Below are positions 1 through 6,581 of a DNA stretch of 8,840 nucleotides, piece after piece; the first letter of the stretch is position 1, and each line of letters opens with the position of its first letter. Under the pieces are notes generated by a model. It was not told the origin of the DNA, did no database searches, and saw nothing but the letters and a program-made list of their open reading frames with translations. The stretch is from contig DATCMU010000032.1 in assembly GCA_036563245.1 (NCBI GenBank), positions 1 to 8,840 on the forward strand, read 5' to 3'. This DNA is from DATCMU01 sp036563245 (lineage in GTDB: Bacteria > Pseudomonadota > Alphaproteobacteria > Rhizobiales > Devosiaceae). The position numbers and the translations under genes were made by a program.

Positions 1-34
1 TGGAATCTTGCGCCCATTGCCGTCACATCTGCAG

Positions 35-63
35 TTGCGCGAGCGGGCGCCCTCATGTAGTTT
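35..63 (+). promoter_or_regulatory. possible promoter of the tRNA-Arg gene
   Basis: A TTGCGC hexamer at 35-40 and a TAGTTT hexamer at 58-63 are 17 bases apart. This spacing fits a sigma-70-type promoter with a start about 30-35 bases before the tRNA. Both hexamers are imperfect, and the call rests on spacing and position only. Confidence 0.3.
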
Positions 64-97
64 CCGCGCGCATTGGGCCCGCCGCATTGTGTCGGAC

Positions 98-179
<82 letters not shown>

Positions 180-243
180 ATAACTCTCTGAAATATGGCT
201 TATTTTCCCGGTGGGGTCTCGCGGCTTTGCCGTGCGCCGTTGT

Positions 244-265
244 CGGGGTAACACCGGGGTAACAC
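244..265. repeat. two tandem copies of an 11-base unit
   Basis: CGGGGTAACAC at 244-254 is followed immediately by an identical CGGGGTAACAC at 255-265. The copies lie 65 bases after the tRNA, in non-coding sequence. Direct repeats beside a tRNA can be arm sites for an integrase, but two short copies alone do not establish this. Confidence 0.6.
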
Positions 266-510
266 GGCGAAGGGCTTTCGTGGCACCTTCCGCAGGCGTG
301 TCGAAGACGGACACAAAGCTAGTCGCCGCTCTGTTTCGGTTTTCGGTCCTAGCCGACGCCTCAAATGGCGCGAAAGACACATCGGCTCCCTCATGTGCGG
401 GCACACTTGGCGCTCGGCTCAAGATGTTGGCCGCGGCCGATCAAGTCGACGGACTACTGAGGCCAGCCTAACCTTAGCCGCTTGGAGGGCAACAGGCTCC
501 GGCATTAGGG

Positions 511-531
511 CTCATTCGTATGTCGAATGAG
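511..531. repeat. perfect palindrome, 8-base arms with 5-base centre
   Basis: CTCATTCG (511-518) and CGAATGAG (524-531) are exact reverse complements around TATGT. The site lies 36 bases beyond the stop codon of the minus-strand membrane gene. It has no T run on either strand, so it is not a typical intrinsic terminator. The symmetry and arm length would also suit an operator for a dimeric repressor. No gene starts next to it in this window. Confidence 0.6.
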
Positions 532-566
532 GTGCCGCGCTGGAGATCACAAGGATCAGCCGGAAC

Positions 567-1310
567 TCAGGGTAGGGGCATGGTCTTCGCAACGTGAGAC
601 TCCGACGCCGTCTGTCCGCTCAGGAAATCAGCTTCGAGCGAATGCGCGTATTGCCGTCTGATCTCCCTGACCTTGTTCATCGACAGGGTGATGATCGCAT
701 TGTCTTTGGCGATGAGGATGTATGACGAGGTGACCCGCATGACCCGCCCGACAATGACGCCTCGATCTGTCTCGACTTCGGAGATGGCGCGGGTTGAGCC
801 TGCGGCCGTTGCGCTGTCTGCCATCCCCAGGGCTGTCGGAATGTAGATCAAGGAGAACAAGAGCCAGAGCAGTGACATGTGTCGCCATTTGGCGACTATA
901 TTCACGCCGCCTGCCGCAATTCCGATCAGGAGATAGCCGGATGCCAGGTGGCCGAGTGTCCATTGGCCAGGTCCGGCATAGAAGTAGAAGAAGCCCGTGG
1001 TCGACGCCAGAAGTGCCGGCGTTCCGAGCAACAGCGACAAGCGTTTGCGGCTCGAAGTCGCCGCGATGAGTTTGCCCATGATGAATGCGATCCATGCGGC
1101 CACGGCCATCGGTGCGGCCGCCACCACGACGCCAACCAACAAGTCCTGTACGGACAAGAGCGAAATCAGGCTCCACTCTATCGGTGCGAAAAAGCCCACA
1201 TTATAGAGGGTCGCACCTGTAACCGCGCAGACAGTCAGTCCGGTGGCGATTTCCGTCATGGATCGCCGTTCGAGGGCGAGGTGATTTCGCACGGCAGCAT
1301 GGTCAATCAT
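567..1310 (-). CDS. polytopic membrane protein of unknown function
   Basis: This 247-residue protein is not assigned to a family here. About five hydrophobic segments are visible, near residues 22-42, 56-84 (long, possibly two), 91-111, 120-141 and 146-163. They are followed by a soluble tail of about 75 residues (175-247) with alternating hydrophobic strands such as VIVGRVMRV and SYILIAKDNAIITL, which could form a small beta-rich domain. The ATG at 1310 is chosen because GAGG lies seven bases upstream. A TTG further upstream and an ATG at 1259 are less well supported. The gene follows the peroxidase gene on the same strand after a gap of about 100 bases, so co-transcription is possible but not tight. 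A role in the inner membrane is all that can be inferred. Confidence 0.75.
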   Translation of the reverse strand: MIDHAAVRNHLALERRSMTEIATGLTVCAVTGATLYNVGFFAPIEWSLISLLSVQDLLVGVVVAAAPMAVAAWIAFIMGKLIAATSSRKRLSLLLGTPALLASTTGFFYFYAGPGQWTLGHLASGYLLIGIAAGGVNIVAKWRHMSLLWLLFSLIYIPTALGMADSATAAGSTRAISEVETDRGVIVGRVMRVTSSYILIAKDNAIITLSMNKVREIRRQYAHSLEADFLSGQTASESHVAKTMPLP

Positions 1311-1411
1311 GATGTGCCTCAGGTTCTTCCCGGTTCGGTTTGCGCAGGGCGCCAATGGCAGTCCGGTCGGTTACGGTTGATTTCAGCCCGCAGCCGGCCA
1401 CTGTGGTACGC

Positions 1412-2662
1412 CTAGTCTCCCCTAGTCCTAATCACTGGCTCGTCTATCGCCCGCAGGAACGCCTCCAGTGCGGCCAGTTCATCTGCGGAAAGGTGCAGTG
1501 GCTTTAGTTCGGTATGGCCAACGGGACTTGCCGGCGCCGCGTTATAGTGGGCCACAACGTCCGCGAGCGTCGCGAACTGGCCAGCATGCATGTAAGGCGC
1601 CCGCAGCGAAGCACCGCGAAGCGATGGCGTCTTGAAAGCGCCCGTCAGATCATCGCCCTTGGCCACGATGAACATGAGTTCGGTACACTGTTCGGGTTGG
1701 GCATCACTGTAGGCGCCGAGGCAGTTGAATGGATCGGCCTGCACATCGACCACACCCTTGGCCCGACCGATATCCTGGGGAAGACCAGCTGCCGCTGGCA
1801 CTCCGATGTTGTGAAAGCCCTGATCGGTCAGCAGCGGACCGTTGTGGCAATTCACGCAGCTCGCCTTGCCGATAAAAAGCGCAAGTCCGCGCTGCTCGCT
1901 CGCCGAGAAGGCGGCATTTGCGGCCGCTGCGTTGCCTTGGGCAATTGCGTCCGCATAGGCATCGAACCGCCCCCTCTTGGGCATCTGCAGGCGCTCGAAC
2001 GCAGCGATCGCCTTGCCGATGTTGGCAAATACAGTATTCACCTGGTCCTGTTGCTCGGCAGTCATTTCCGCCCAGGCTTGCCGTGATTCGGCGCTCCCCA
2101 GGGGCGAAGCCGATGCCGGCACCGCTGAAAGGTCGGGCAGGGGACCGAACAGCGATCGATAGTTCTCGGCGTAGTTTGCGACTACCTGATGCGCCACTGC
2201 CGTCCGGTCCGTGCCGTGCTCGACAGCGCTTTCCAGCGGACCGAGGGCCTGCGCCCACTGGCTGTCGCGCCGGCCGTCCCAGAACATGAAGGGACTGTAC
2301 GCCGTCCCAGCGATGGGCATCGCCCGGCGTGCCGTCGTGCCAATGCCCTTTGCCAGCGGCAGGCCGTCCTGAAACTGACGGTCCGGATCGTGGCAGGTGG
2401 CGCAGGCCACCTGACCGTTGCCGCTCAACCGCTTGTCGAAGAACAGCGCTTGCCCGAACCGCGCCGCCGCCGGATCGTCGGAGACGCGGTTCGACGGATC
2501 CGGCCGCAGGCGTGGCAGGGTCGAGAGCGAAAGGCTTCCGATGAGCGCACGATCCTTCGCGGTCCAGTCCGGCACATTAGCGCCGCCGGAATCGCTGCAC
2601 CCCGAGAGGAGGGCGGCTAGCCCGAGTGCCAGAAAAGCGCTCCCGATGATATTGCGGCGCAT
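1412..2662 (-). CDS. di-heme cytochrome c peroxidase, MauG/CcpA family lipoprotein
   Basis: The 416-residue protein has two covalent heme motifs, CATCH at 87-91 and CVNCH at 269-273. It also has family marks between and after them: FWDGR (127-131), FHNIG (283-287), KTPSLRG (344-350) and PYMHAG (356-361). The N-terminus is a lipoprotein signal with the lipobox LSGC, so Cys22 is the probable lipidated residue and the enzyme should sit in the periplasm on a membrane. Relatives reduce hydrogen peroxide with electrons from small c-type cytochromes or copper proteins, or, like MauG, oxidise residues of a partner protein. Two extra cysteines (314 and 326) between the second heme and the C-terminal motifs may form a disulfide. 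The start at 2662 has a near-perfect AGGAGG site, which overlaps the stop of the preceding gene. The substrate cannot be read from the sequence. Confidence 0.93.
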   Translation of the reverse strand: MRRNIIGSAFLALGLAALLSGCSDSGGANVPDWTAKDRALIGSLSLSTLPRLRPDPSNRVSDDPAAARFGQALFFDKRLSGNGQVACATCHDPDRQFQDGLPLAKGIGTTARRAMPIAGTAYSPFMFWDGRRDSQWAQALGPLESAVEHGTDRTAVAHQVVANYAENYRSLFGPLPDLSAVPASASPLGSAESRQAWAEMTAEQQDQVNTVFANIGKAIAAFERLQMPKRGRFDAYADAIAQGNAAAANAAFSASEQRGLALFIGKASCVNCHNGPLLTDQGFHNIGVPAAAGLPQDIGRAKGVVDVQADPFNCLGAYSDAQPEQCTELMFIVAKGDDLTGAFKTPSLRGASLRAPYMHAGQFATLADVVAHYNAAPASPVGHTELKPLHLSADELAALEAFLRAIDEPVIRTRGD

Positions 2663-2671
2663 CTGCTCCTC

Positions 2672-3121
2672 CTAGAGCACGAGATTGAAGGTGGCCTTGT
2701 CGGCCCCGGCGGCGCCATCGACGTCGACGGTCAGGGTCCACCAGCCGGGCATGCTGAACTTCATGCCGCCGACGAGGTACTGACCCGGCGCGGTTTCGCG
2801 GAGCGTGCGCGGAGTGGTTGGCAACCCGTGCCCGTGCTGGGGCATTCCGCCGTCCATCGCGACCTTGGCGCCGGATACGGGTGCCCCGTCCGGCGTTGTC
2901 ACACTGACGGTCCAGGTGTGCATGGTCCCGATGGTAACCGGTGACAGCTCGGAGGCGACGGAGATGTGGTAGCGGCCCTGGTCACCGAGCTTGTCGAGCG
3001 AGAGATCGAGATCGGCCGGAGGCGCCATGGTCATCATCGCGCAAACACCGCCGCCGCCGAGCAACAGCCCGCCTGCGAGCGCAAGAAGCAGAACACGCTG
3101 CCTGGTAAACTTCATTGCCAT
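2672..3121 (-). CDS. secreted or membrane-anchored FixH/YtkA-like protein
   Basis: The 149-residue product begins with a basic, hydrophobic leader (about 7-28) ending VCA, which acts as a signal peptide or single membrane anchor. The rest is a small beta-sandwich-type domain of the FixH/YtkA-like group. Its typical elements are WTVSVTTPDGAPVSGAKV (70-87), GGMPQHGHGLPT (91-102) and GGMKFSMPGWWTL (118-130). The His- and Met-containing HGHG stretch could bind a metal such as copper, but this is inference. The ATG at 3121 is preferred over the one at 3115 because AAAGGAA lies seven bases before it. The longer open frame upstream has no such site and would run through the promoter and into the AraC gene. 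The stop is nine bases before the peroxidase start, so the two genes form an operon and the proteins probably work together in the periplasm. Confidence 0.85.
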   Translation of the reverse strand: MAMKFTRQRVLLLALAGGLLLGGGGVCAMMTMAPPADLDLSLDKLGDQGRYHISVASELSPVTIGTMHTWTVSVTTPDGAPVSGAKVAMDGGMPQHGHGLPTTPRTLRETAPGQYLVGGMKFSMPGWWTLTVDVDGAAGADKATFNLVL

Positions 3122-3185
3122 CGTGTGGTTCCTTTCCAGATTGAAGCAATGGGCGCTCCAATACTGGGGAACCGACATCGGGCAC

Positions 3186-3205
3186 TTGAATGTAACGGCT
3201 GAGTT
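3186..3205 (-). promoter_or_regulatory. AraC-type operator candidate before the fixH-like/peroxidase operon
   Basis: On the minus strand this reads AACTCAGCCGTTACATTCAA. It matches the copy at 4715-4734 at 18 of 20 positions. It lies in the 91-base gap between the AraC gene and the fixH-like gene, 64 bases before the latter's ATG and in the same orientation. Its 3' half, TTCAA, could stand at the -35 position, with a weak -10-like CAGTAT about 19 bases further on. That layout would suit an activator contacting RNA polymerase. Confidence 0.6.
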
Positions 3206-3212
3206 TGCCGAC

Positions 3213-4001
3213 CTAGCCGGAAACTTCGGCCGGTCGACTACCATTGCGCTGACGCATGCTCGAAGGGGCGAAGCCGAACATGCTCCGGCAGGTGCGGGAC
3301 AAATGCGCAGAGTCGGCAAAGCCTGCCGAGTGGGCGGCATCAGTCCAGTTGCCGCTGGAAAAACCGAGTTCCACGGCCCTGTTGAGGCGCGCCCACAGGA
3401 CGAATGGCCTGAAACCCGTACCGGTCTCCTGGACAAACAGATGGCGCAACCGCCCTTCCGACAGGTGCACCGTCTCGGCGACTTGCCCCAGGGTCAGGGG
3501 CTCATCGAGCCGACCGTAAATGAAGTCGATGGCCCTGAGGATGCGTGGATCGGTTGGCCGGTCCGGCACCTCGGTGCAACAGATGTCGGCAACGGCGCGT
3601 TGGGCAAGCGACTGCATTTCCTCATCGCCGGCGCCGTCGGAAAAGGCCCGCCCCAGCCTGTCTGCCCACAAGCGCGTCTCTGCAGCCTGCATGCGCCTGA
3701 TGCGGCCGGCAGAAACCAGTTTCGCCGCGCTGCGCCCGGCAATCGACTGCGGGTCGAAAAGGATGTTGGCAAGCCTCACGCGAGGCGCCTGGAAACTGTG
3801 AAAGAACCGCGAGGGGATCAGTGCGGCATCATATGTTTGCCAATGCGCATCCGCATCCGAGCGGAACTGCACGGGGCCGCTGATCCCGATGGCCAGCTGG
3901 ATCGCATGATGTGAATGGCGTTCGCTCACCACGGTCGTGGTGCCAATCCACAGGCTGCCGCCCGGCCAGAAGAAGACCCCGCCTATGCCCGGCAGTCTCA
4001 T
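3213..4001 (-). CDS. AraC-family transcriptional regulator (copy A)
   Basis: This 262-residue regulator has an N-terminal cupin-like sensor part with FWPGGSLWIG (11-20) and HSHHAIQL (29-36), and a C-terminal AraC DNA-binding domain (about 151-250). The first helix-turn-helix is LTLGQVAETVHLSEGRLRHL (169-188). The second covers WTDAAHSAGFADSAHLSRTC (219-238), followed by MFGFAPSSMR. The open frame extends further upstream, but the ATG at 4001 is chosen for two reasons. It has a GGGGAG site eight bases before it, and the protein from there aligns without gaps, from residue 1, with the second AraC protein at 5793-6581. The gene lies directly before the fixH-like/peroxidase operon on the same strand and divergent from the GNAT gene. 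It probably regulates one or both through the 20-base motif described separately. The effector is unknown. Confidence 0.92.
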   Translation of the reverse strand: MRLPGIGGVFFWPGGSLWIGTTTVVSERHSHHAIQLAIGISGPVQFRSDADAHWQTYDAALIPSRFFHSFQAPRVRLANILFDPQSIAGRSAAKLVSAGRIRRMQAAETRLWADRLGRAFSDGAGDEEMQSLAQRAVADICCTEVPDRPTDPRILRAIDFIYGRLDEPLTLGQVAETVHLSEGRLRHLFVQETGTGFRPFVLWARLNRAVELGFSSGNWTDAAHSAGFADSAHLSRTCRSMFGFAPSSMRQRNGSRPAEVSG

Positions 4002-4134
4002 GGGCAACTCTCCCCACCCGAGCGACACTGAGCAATCGAATCTAGCCGCTTCCTTCAAGTACCGGAACTGGAAAAGCGGTAGGGGCCGCCTGAATGCAAG
4101 ACCAGCAAGACTGACCGAGCCGGAGCACCCCGCC
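4002..4134. promoter_or_regulatory. divergent promoter region, AraC copy A / GNAT gene
   Basis: These 133 bases hold both promoters. For the AraC gene a weak TAGATT -10-like hexamer is visible on the minus strand near 4040, facing 4001. For the GNAT gene a GGTAGG-like hexamer near 4078-4083 follows the 20-base motif by 19 bases. A short direct repeat, GCAAGAC at 4096-4102 and 4105-4111, lies in the GNAT leader. Its meaning is unknown. The divergent layout would allow autoregulation of the AraC gene. Confidence 0.5.
4039..4058 (+). promoter_or_regulatory. AraC-type operator candidate before the GNAT gene
   Basis: The sequence AATCTAGCCGCTTCCTTCAA matches the copy at 4715-4734 at 16 of 20 positions. 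It is continuous with the other two copies in the AGCCG and TTCAA blocks. It points toward the GNAT gene and ends 76 bases before that ATG. Confidence 0.55.
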
Positions 4135-4716
4135 ATGACCTCATCTGCCCCTGTCAACGCAACACCCAGCCATGCTCTCAACTCGCTGGTCGCTGCAGCA
4201 CCGGCCTGTGTGCTCGAGGACCTTGCCGTCTTCGAGCGCTTCTCGGTCGATGATATCTGCGCGCTGACGGAGGCCGCGACCGCGGTGACCTTCCCGGCGC
4301 CCGGCCTCGACGCTGCGCAACTCCGCGCTAACCGCAATGTCGTGGAACGAAGTGGCGGCACGGCGATGACCGCCGCGCAGTCGGATAACCAGTATATTGC
4401 CGCGCTGGCGGACAATCGCGGGCTCGCCGGGTTCGTCATTTCGACCCGCCACGGCCCCAACGACCTCGAACTCGACTGGCTGATGGTCCATCCGCGGCAT
4501 CACGGAACCGGCATCGCCGATCGCCTGATGAGCGCAGGGCTCGCGTGGCTGGGTGCGGACCAACCCATCTGGCTGACGGTGATACGGCACAACACGCGCG
4601 CCATCCGATTCTACGAGCGCCACGAGTTTGTCATCGATCCAGGCACGCCGACCGCACACGCTGTCCCGCATTGGATCATGCGGCGGCGGGAGGCGTCGCG
4701 GCCGACAGCAAGATAA
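4135..4716 (+). CDS. GNAT-family N-acetyltransferase
   Basis: This 193-residue protein carries the acetyl-CoA binding signature of the GNAT fold. The strand LELDWLMVHP (111-120) leads into the pyrophosphate loop RHHGTGIADRLM (121-132). The motif B segment WLTVIRHNTRAIRFYERHEF follows at 146-165, with Tyr160 at the usual position of the general acid. The first 80 residues are less typical and may shape the substrate site. Members move an acetyl group from acetyl-CoA to an amine on a small molecule or protein. The acceptor cannot be named. The start at 4135 has GGAG nine bases upstream. Longer readings would overlap the divergent AraC gene. It is followed after 73 bases by the DUF1127-like gene, with a copy of the 20-base motif beginning inside its stop codon. 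Confidence 0.88.
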   Translation: MTSSAPVNATPSHALNSLVAAAPACVLEDLAVFERFSVDDICALTEAATAVTFPAPGLDAAQLRANRNVVERSGGTAMTAAQSDNQYIAALADNRGLAGFVISTRHGPNDLELDWLMVHPRHHGTGIADRLMSAGLAWLGADQPIWLTVIRHNTRAIRFYERHEFVIDPGTPTAHAVPHWIMRRREASRPTAR

Positions 4717-4734
4717 CTCAGCCGCTTCATTCAA
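4715..4734 (+). promoter_or_regulatory. AraC-type operator candidate before the DUF1127-like gene
   Basis: The sequence AACTCAGCCGCTTCATTCAA starts within the GNAT stop codon and ends 55 bases before the DUF1127-like ATG. A TCTAGA hexamer lies 19 bases after it (4754-4759) and could be the -10 box. Because the gap between the GNAT and DUF1127-like genes contains this site, the small gene and the membrane gene after it probably have their own regulated promoter. Confidence 0.6.
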
Positions 4735-4789
4735 TCGCGCGGCCCTGAGACCGTCTAGAACCGCCCCATCGCAAATCATGGAGACTGAA

Positions 4790-4927
4790 ATGACCCTTTC
4801 CCGCATCATCAGGGGCTTGCGCGGCAGGCCACGTCCCACCGTTCTCGACCCGGACAGACTCACCCCCCACCAGCTCGCGGACCTCGGAATAACCGAGCAC
4901 GAACTCCGCGTCCGCACCTATCGTTGA
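4790..4927 (+). CDS. DUF1127-like small protein
   Basis: The 45-residue protein has a basic start (RIIRGLRGRPRP, residues 5-16) and the closing segment DRLTPHQLADLGITEHELR (22-40). That segment resembles the DUF1127 core, in which a leucine-rich helix ends in LADIGL followed by a polar helix. DUF1127 proteins are small and common in alphaproteobacteria. Some are reported to act in stress or phosphate-related regulation and RNA turnover. No such role can be read here. The ATG at 4790 is chosen because GGAG (4780-4783) lies six bases before it. An in-frame ATG at 4778 has no ribosome binding site. The gene ends 15 bases before the next start, indicating co-transcription with the membrane protein. 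Confidence 0.78.
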   Translation: MTLSRIIRGLRGRPRPTVLDPDRLTPHQLADLGITEHELRVRTYR

Positions 4928-4942
4928 CCGAGGAGCACGCCC

Positions 4943-5650
4943 ATGGATACTTCAGTCGGAGAAACTCGTCGCTCACTTGGGTCGGCCGCCGGCATGCTTC
5001 TGACCGGGCAGGCCTTCTACATTCTCATCACCCAGCTTCACGCCGGCGGGGATGCGAACGATCATCATGCGATCTTCGAAGAATATGCCCATAGCGGGAT
5101 CTGGTCGGCGGTCCATGTCGGCCAGTTCGCGGGCATGGCCCTGATCCTCGCCGGGCTCGTTTGCCTGATTCTTGCGCTCGACGGGCGGGCGCGGCAGGTT
5201 GGATGGTTTGGCGCTGCGCTGGCGGGAGCCACACTGGCTCTCTATGCTGCGCTGCAGGCCGTCGACGGAGTTGCTCTCAAACAGGCCGTGAGCGCCTGGG
5301 CGCACGCTTCCGAAGCCGACCAGTCCGCGCGCTTTACAGGCGCTGAGACGATCCGATGGCTCGAATGGGGCATGCGCAGCTATAATGATTACATGATGGG
5401 ACTGACGCTGCTGGTCTTCGCGATCGCGGTGAGCCGCGCTGCATGGGGATCGTTCCTCATTTCCGCCCTGATGGCCTTGTCGGGCTTCGCCTATCTGGCC
5501 CAGGGATGGATCGCGGGTTCGCAGGGGTTCTCGCCGGCGCAGTCCATCGCCATCGTTTCGGCCTGGGTGCTCAGCGCCTGCTGGATGGCCGGATTGGCCA
5601 TTGCGGCCTGGGGGCACCGGCGAGTGCCCCTCTCGCCCGTTTTCGAGTGA
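4943..5650 (+). CDS. six-helix membrane protein of unknown function
   Basis: The 235-residue product has hydrophobic segments near 11-31, 55-79, 85-106, 150-166, 168-189 and 200-223. The loop after the first helix is rich in acid and histidine (LHAGGDANDHHAIFEEYAHSG, split at 32-41 and 42-52), with His33, His41, His42, His50 and His58 near the membrane surface. These could bind a metal or take part in proton transfer, but this is speculation. No family name is offered with confidence. The start has AGGAG seven bases upstream, and the gene follows the DUF1127-like gene by 15 bases. A strong hairpin just after the stop probably ends the transcript. Confidence 0.82.
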   Translation: MDTSVGETRRSLGSAAGMLLTGQAFYILITQLHAGGDANDHHAIFEEYAHSGIWSAVHVGQFAGMALILAGLVCLILALDGRARQVGWFGAALAGATLALYAALQAVDGVALKQAVSAWAHASEADQSARFTGAETIRWLEWGMRSYNDYMMGLTLLVFAIAVSRAAWGSFLISALMALSGFAYLAQGWIAGSQGFSPAQSIAIVSAWVLSACWMAGLAIAAWGHRRVPLSPVFE

Positions 5651-5663
5651 GCCAACCATTCTG

Positions 5664-5697
5664 CGGAGCCGGGCCACAGACGGCGGCGCCGGCTCCG
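5664..5697 (+). terminator. hairpin after the membrane gene, possible terminator
   Basis: CGGAGCCGG (5664-5672) and CCGGCTCCG (5689-5697) are exact reverse complements with a 16-base loop, starting 14 bases after the stop codon. The stem is GC-rich and stable, but no T run follows. If it is a terminator it is atypical or needs Rho. It could instead protect the 3' end of the message. Confidence 0.45.
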
Positions 5698-5792
5698 ATC
5701 TCACTCCCTGGTATGCTGCTGATTGCACGCTTCAACCTCTTGTCCCTCCCCACTGTCTGGGCGATCATTGCAGATCGCGTGGGGGGCATTCT

Positions 5793-6581
5793 GTGCAGAT
5801 ATCGGGGTTCGGGCAGTTCCTGTTCTGGGCAGGCGGTAGCCTCTATATCGGCTCGGCGGTCTCCCCCAGTGAACTTCACAGCCATCACGCCATTCAGCTC
5901 TCCCTTGGACTTCAGGGCAAGGTACAGTTCAAGCGCACACCCGCGGACGACTGGCGCGAATACGATGGCGCGGTGATCCCGCCCGATCTGCCCCATACCT
6001 TCCAGGCGCCGGGCAAGGTTCTGGCGCATGTCTTTTGTGCCCCTGAATCCGTTCTCGGGCGACGCATCCTTGCTCGTTTCGGCACATCCGGGATCGTAGC
6101 GCTTGCGCCGCAGGAAGCCCTTCCGCTCGGCGCACCCCTGAGAGCGGCCTACTTTGCGAACGCACCTGAGAGCGAGCTCGTTCAGATCGCCACCAGGGCG
6201 CTTCACAACCTGGTCGGCGAGCAACAGGCTACTGGAGCGGTGGACCCACGCGTGCTTCGTGCAATGGAAGAGATCGACAGGCGTCTCGATGAACCAATTA
6301 CACTCGCCGATATCTCGTCGCATGTGGCCTTGTCCGAGGAGCGCTTTCGCCACCTGTTCGTAGCGGAAACCGGAGTGACCTTCAGGCCGTATATCCTCTG
6401 GGCGCGGCTTAACCGGGCCCTCGCGCTCGGATATTCAGGCGTGCCCTGGACCGAGGCGGCCCACGCGGCGAATTTCGCGGATTCGGCCCATCTCACCAGA
6501 ACCTGCCGCCGCATGTTCGGCATTACGCCAACATCCATCAGGAATGATGCCGGCAAGCTCAGCGATGCCACAAGCGCCTAG
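5793..6581 (+). CDS. AraC-family transcriptional regulator (copy B)
   Basis: This 262-residue paralog of the regulator at 3213-4001 has the same plan. The sensor part contains FWAGGSLYIG (11-20) and HSHHAIQL (29-36), and the AraC DNA-binding domain covers about 151-250. A hand alignment needs no gaps over all 262 residues and gives about 118 identities (45%), rising to about 64 of 100 in the DNA-binding domain. The recognition segments SEERFRHLFV and FADSAHLTRTCRRMFG are nearly the same as in copy A, so both may read the same operator, while the less similar middle (91-150) may differ in effector or dimer contacts. The start is GTG at 5793, with a GGGGGG purine run six bases before it and a homologous residue 1 in copy A. 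The longer open frame upstream has no family similarity. It follows the membrane gene after 142 bases. Confidence 0.9.
   Translation: MQISGFGQFLFWAGGSLYIGSAVSPSELHSHHAIQLSLGLQGKVQFKRTPADDWREYDGAVIPPDLPHTFQAPGKVLAHVFCAPESVLGRRILARFGTSGIVALAPQEALPLGAPLRAAYFANAPESELVQIATRALHNLVGEQQATGAVDPRVLRAMEEIDRRLDEPITLADISSHVALSEERFRHLFVAETGVTFRPYILWARLNRALALGYSGVPWTEAAHAANFADSAHLTRTCRRMFGITPTSIRNDAGKLSDATSA

Larger units (their letters stand above)
180..566. other. gene-poor stretch downstream of the tRNA
   Basis: About 390 bases lie between the tRNA and the end of the next gene. Short open frames exist on both strands, for example 211-471 on the plus strand, but none has a convincing ribosome binding site or a recognisable domain. 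The minus-strand one runs into the tRNA. The visible structure is the tandem repeat at 244-265 and the palindrome at 511-531. A T-rich run just after the tRNA (about 200-206) might help terminate the tRNA transcript, but no hairpin precedes it. The stretch could be a decayed gene or an integration scar. Nothing in it proves either. Confidence 0.5.

Noticed and set aside
211..471. Open frame of 86 residues on the plus strand
   Set aside because: No recognisable domain, no clear ribosome binding site, and a composition expected from chance in GC-rich DNA.
472..491. TTAGCCGCTT resembling the core of the AraC motif
   Set aside because: Only the ten-base core agrees, the TTCAA block is absent and no gene starts downstream on that strand.
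4046..4079. Inverted CCGCTT/AAGCGG pair around the motif in the AraC/GNAT region
   Set aside because: Six-base arms 22 bases apart can arise by chance, and the minus-strand arm does not match the rest of the motif.
5723..5738. Possible fourth AraC motif before the copy B gene
   Set aside because: Only CGCTTCA is shared and a one-base gap is needed to extend it. The position (54 bases before the start) is right, but the match is too weak.
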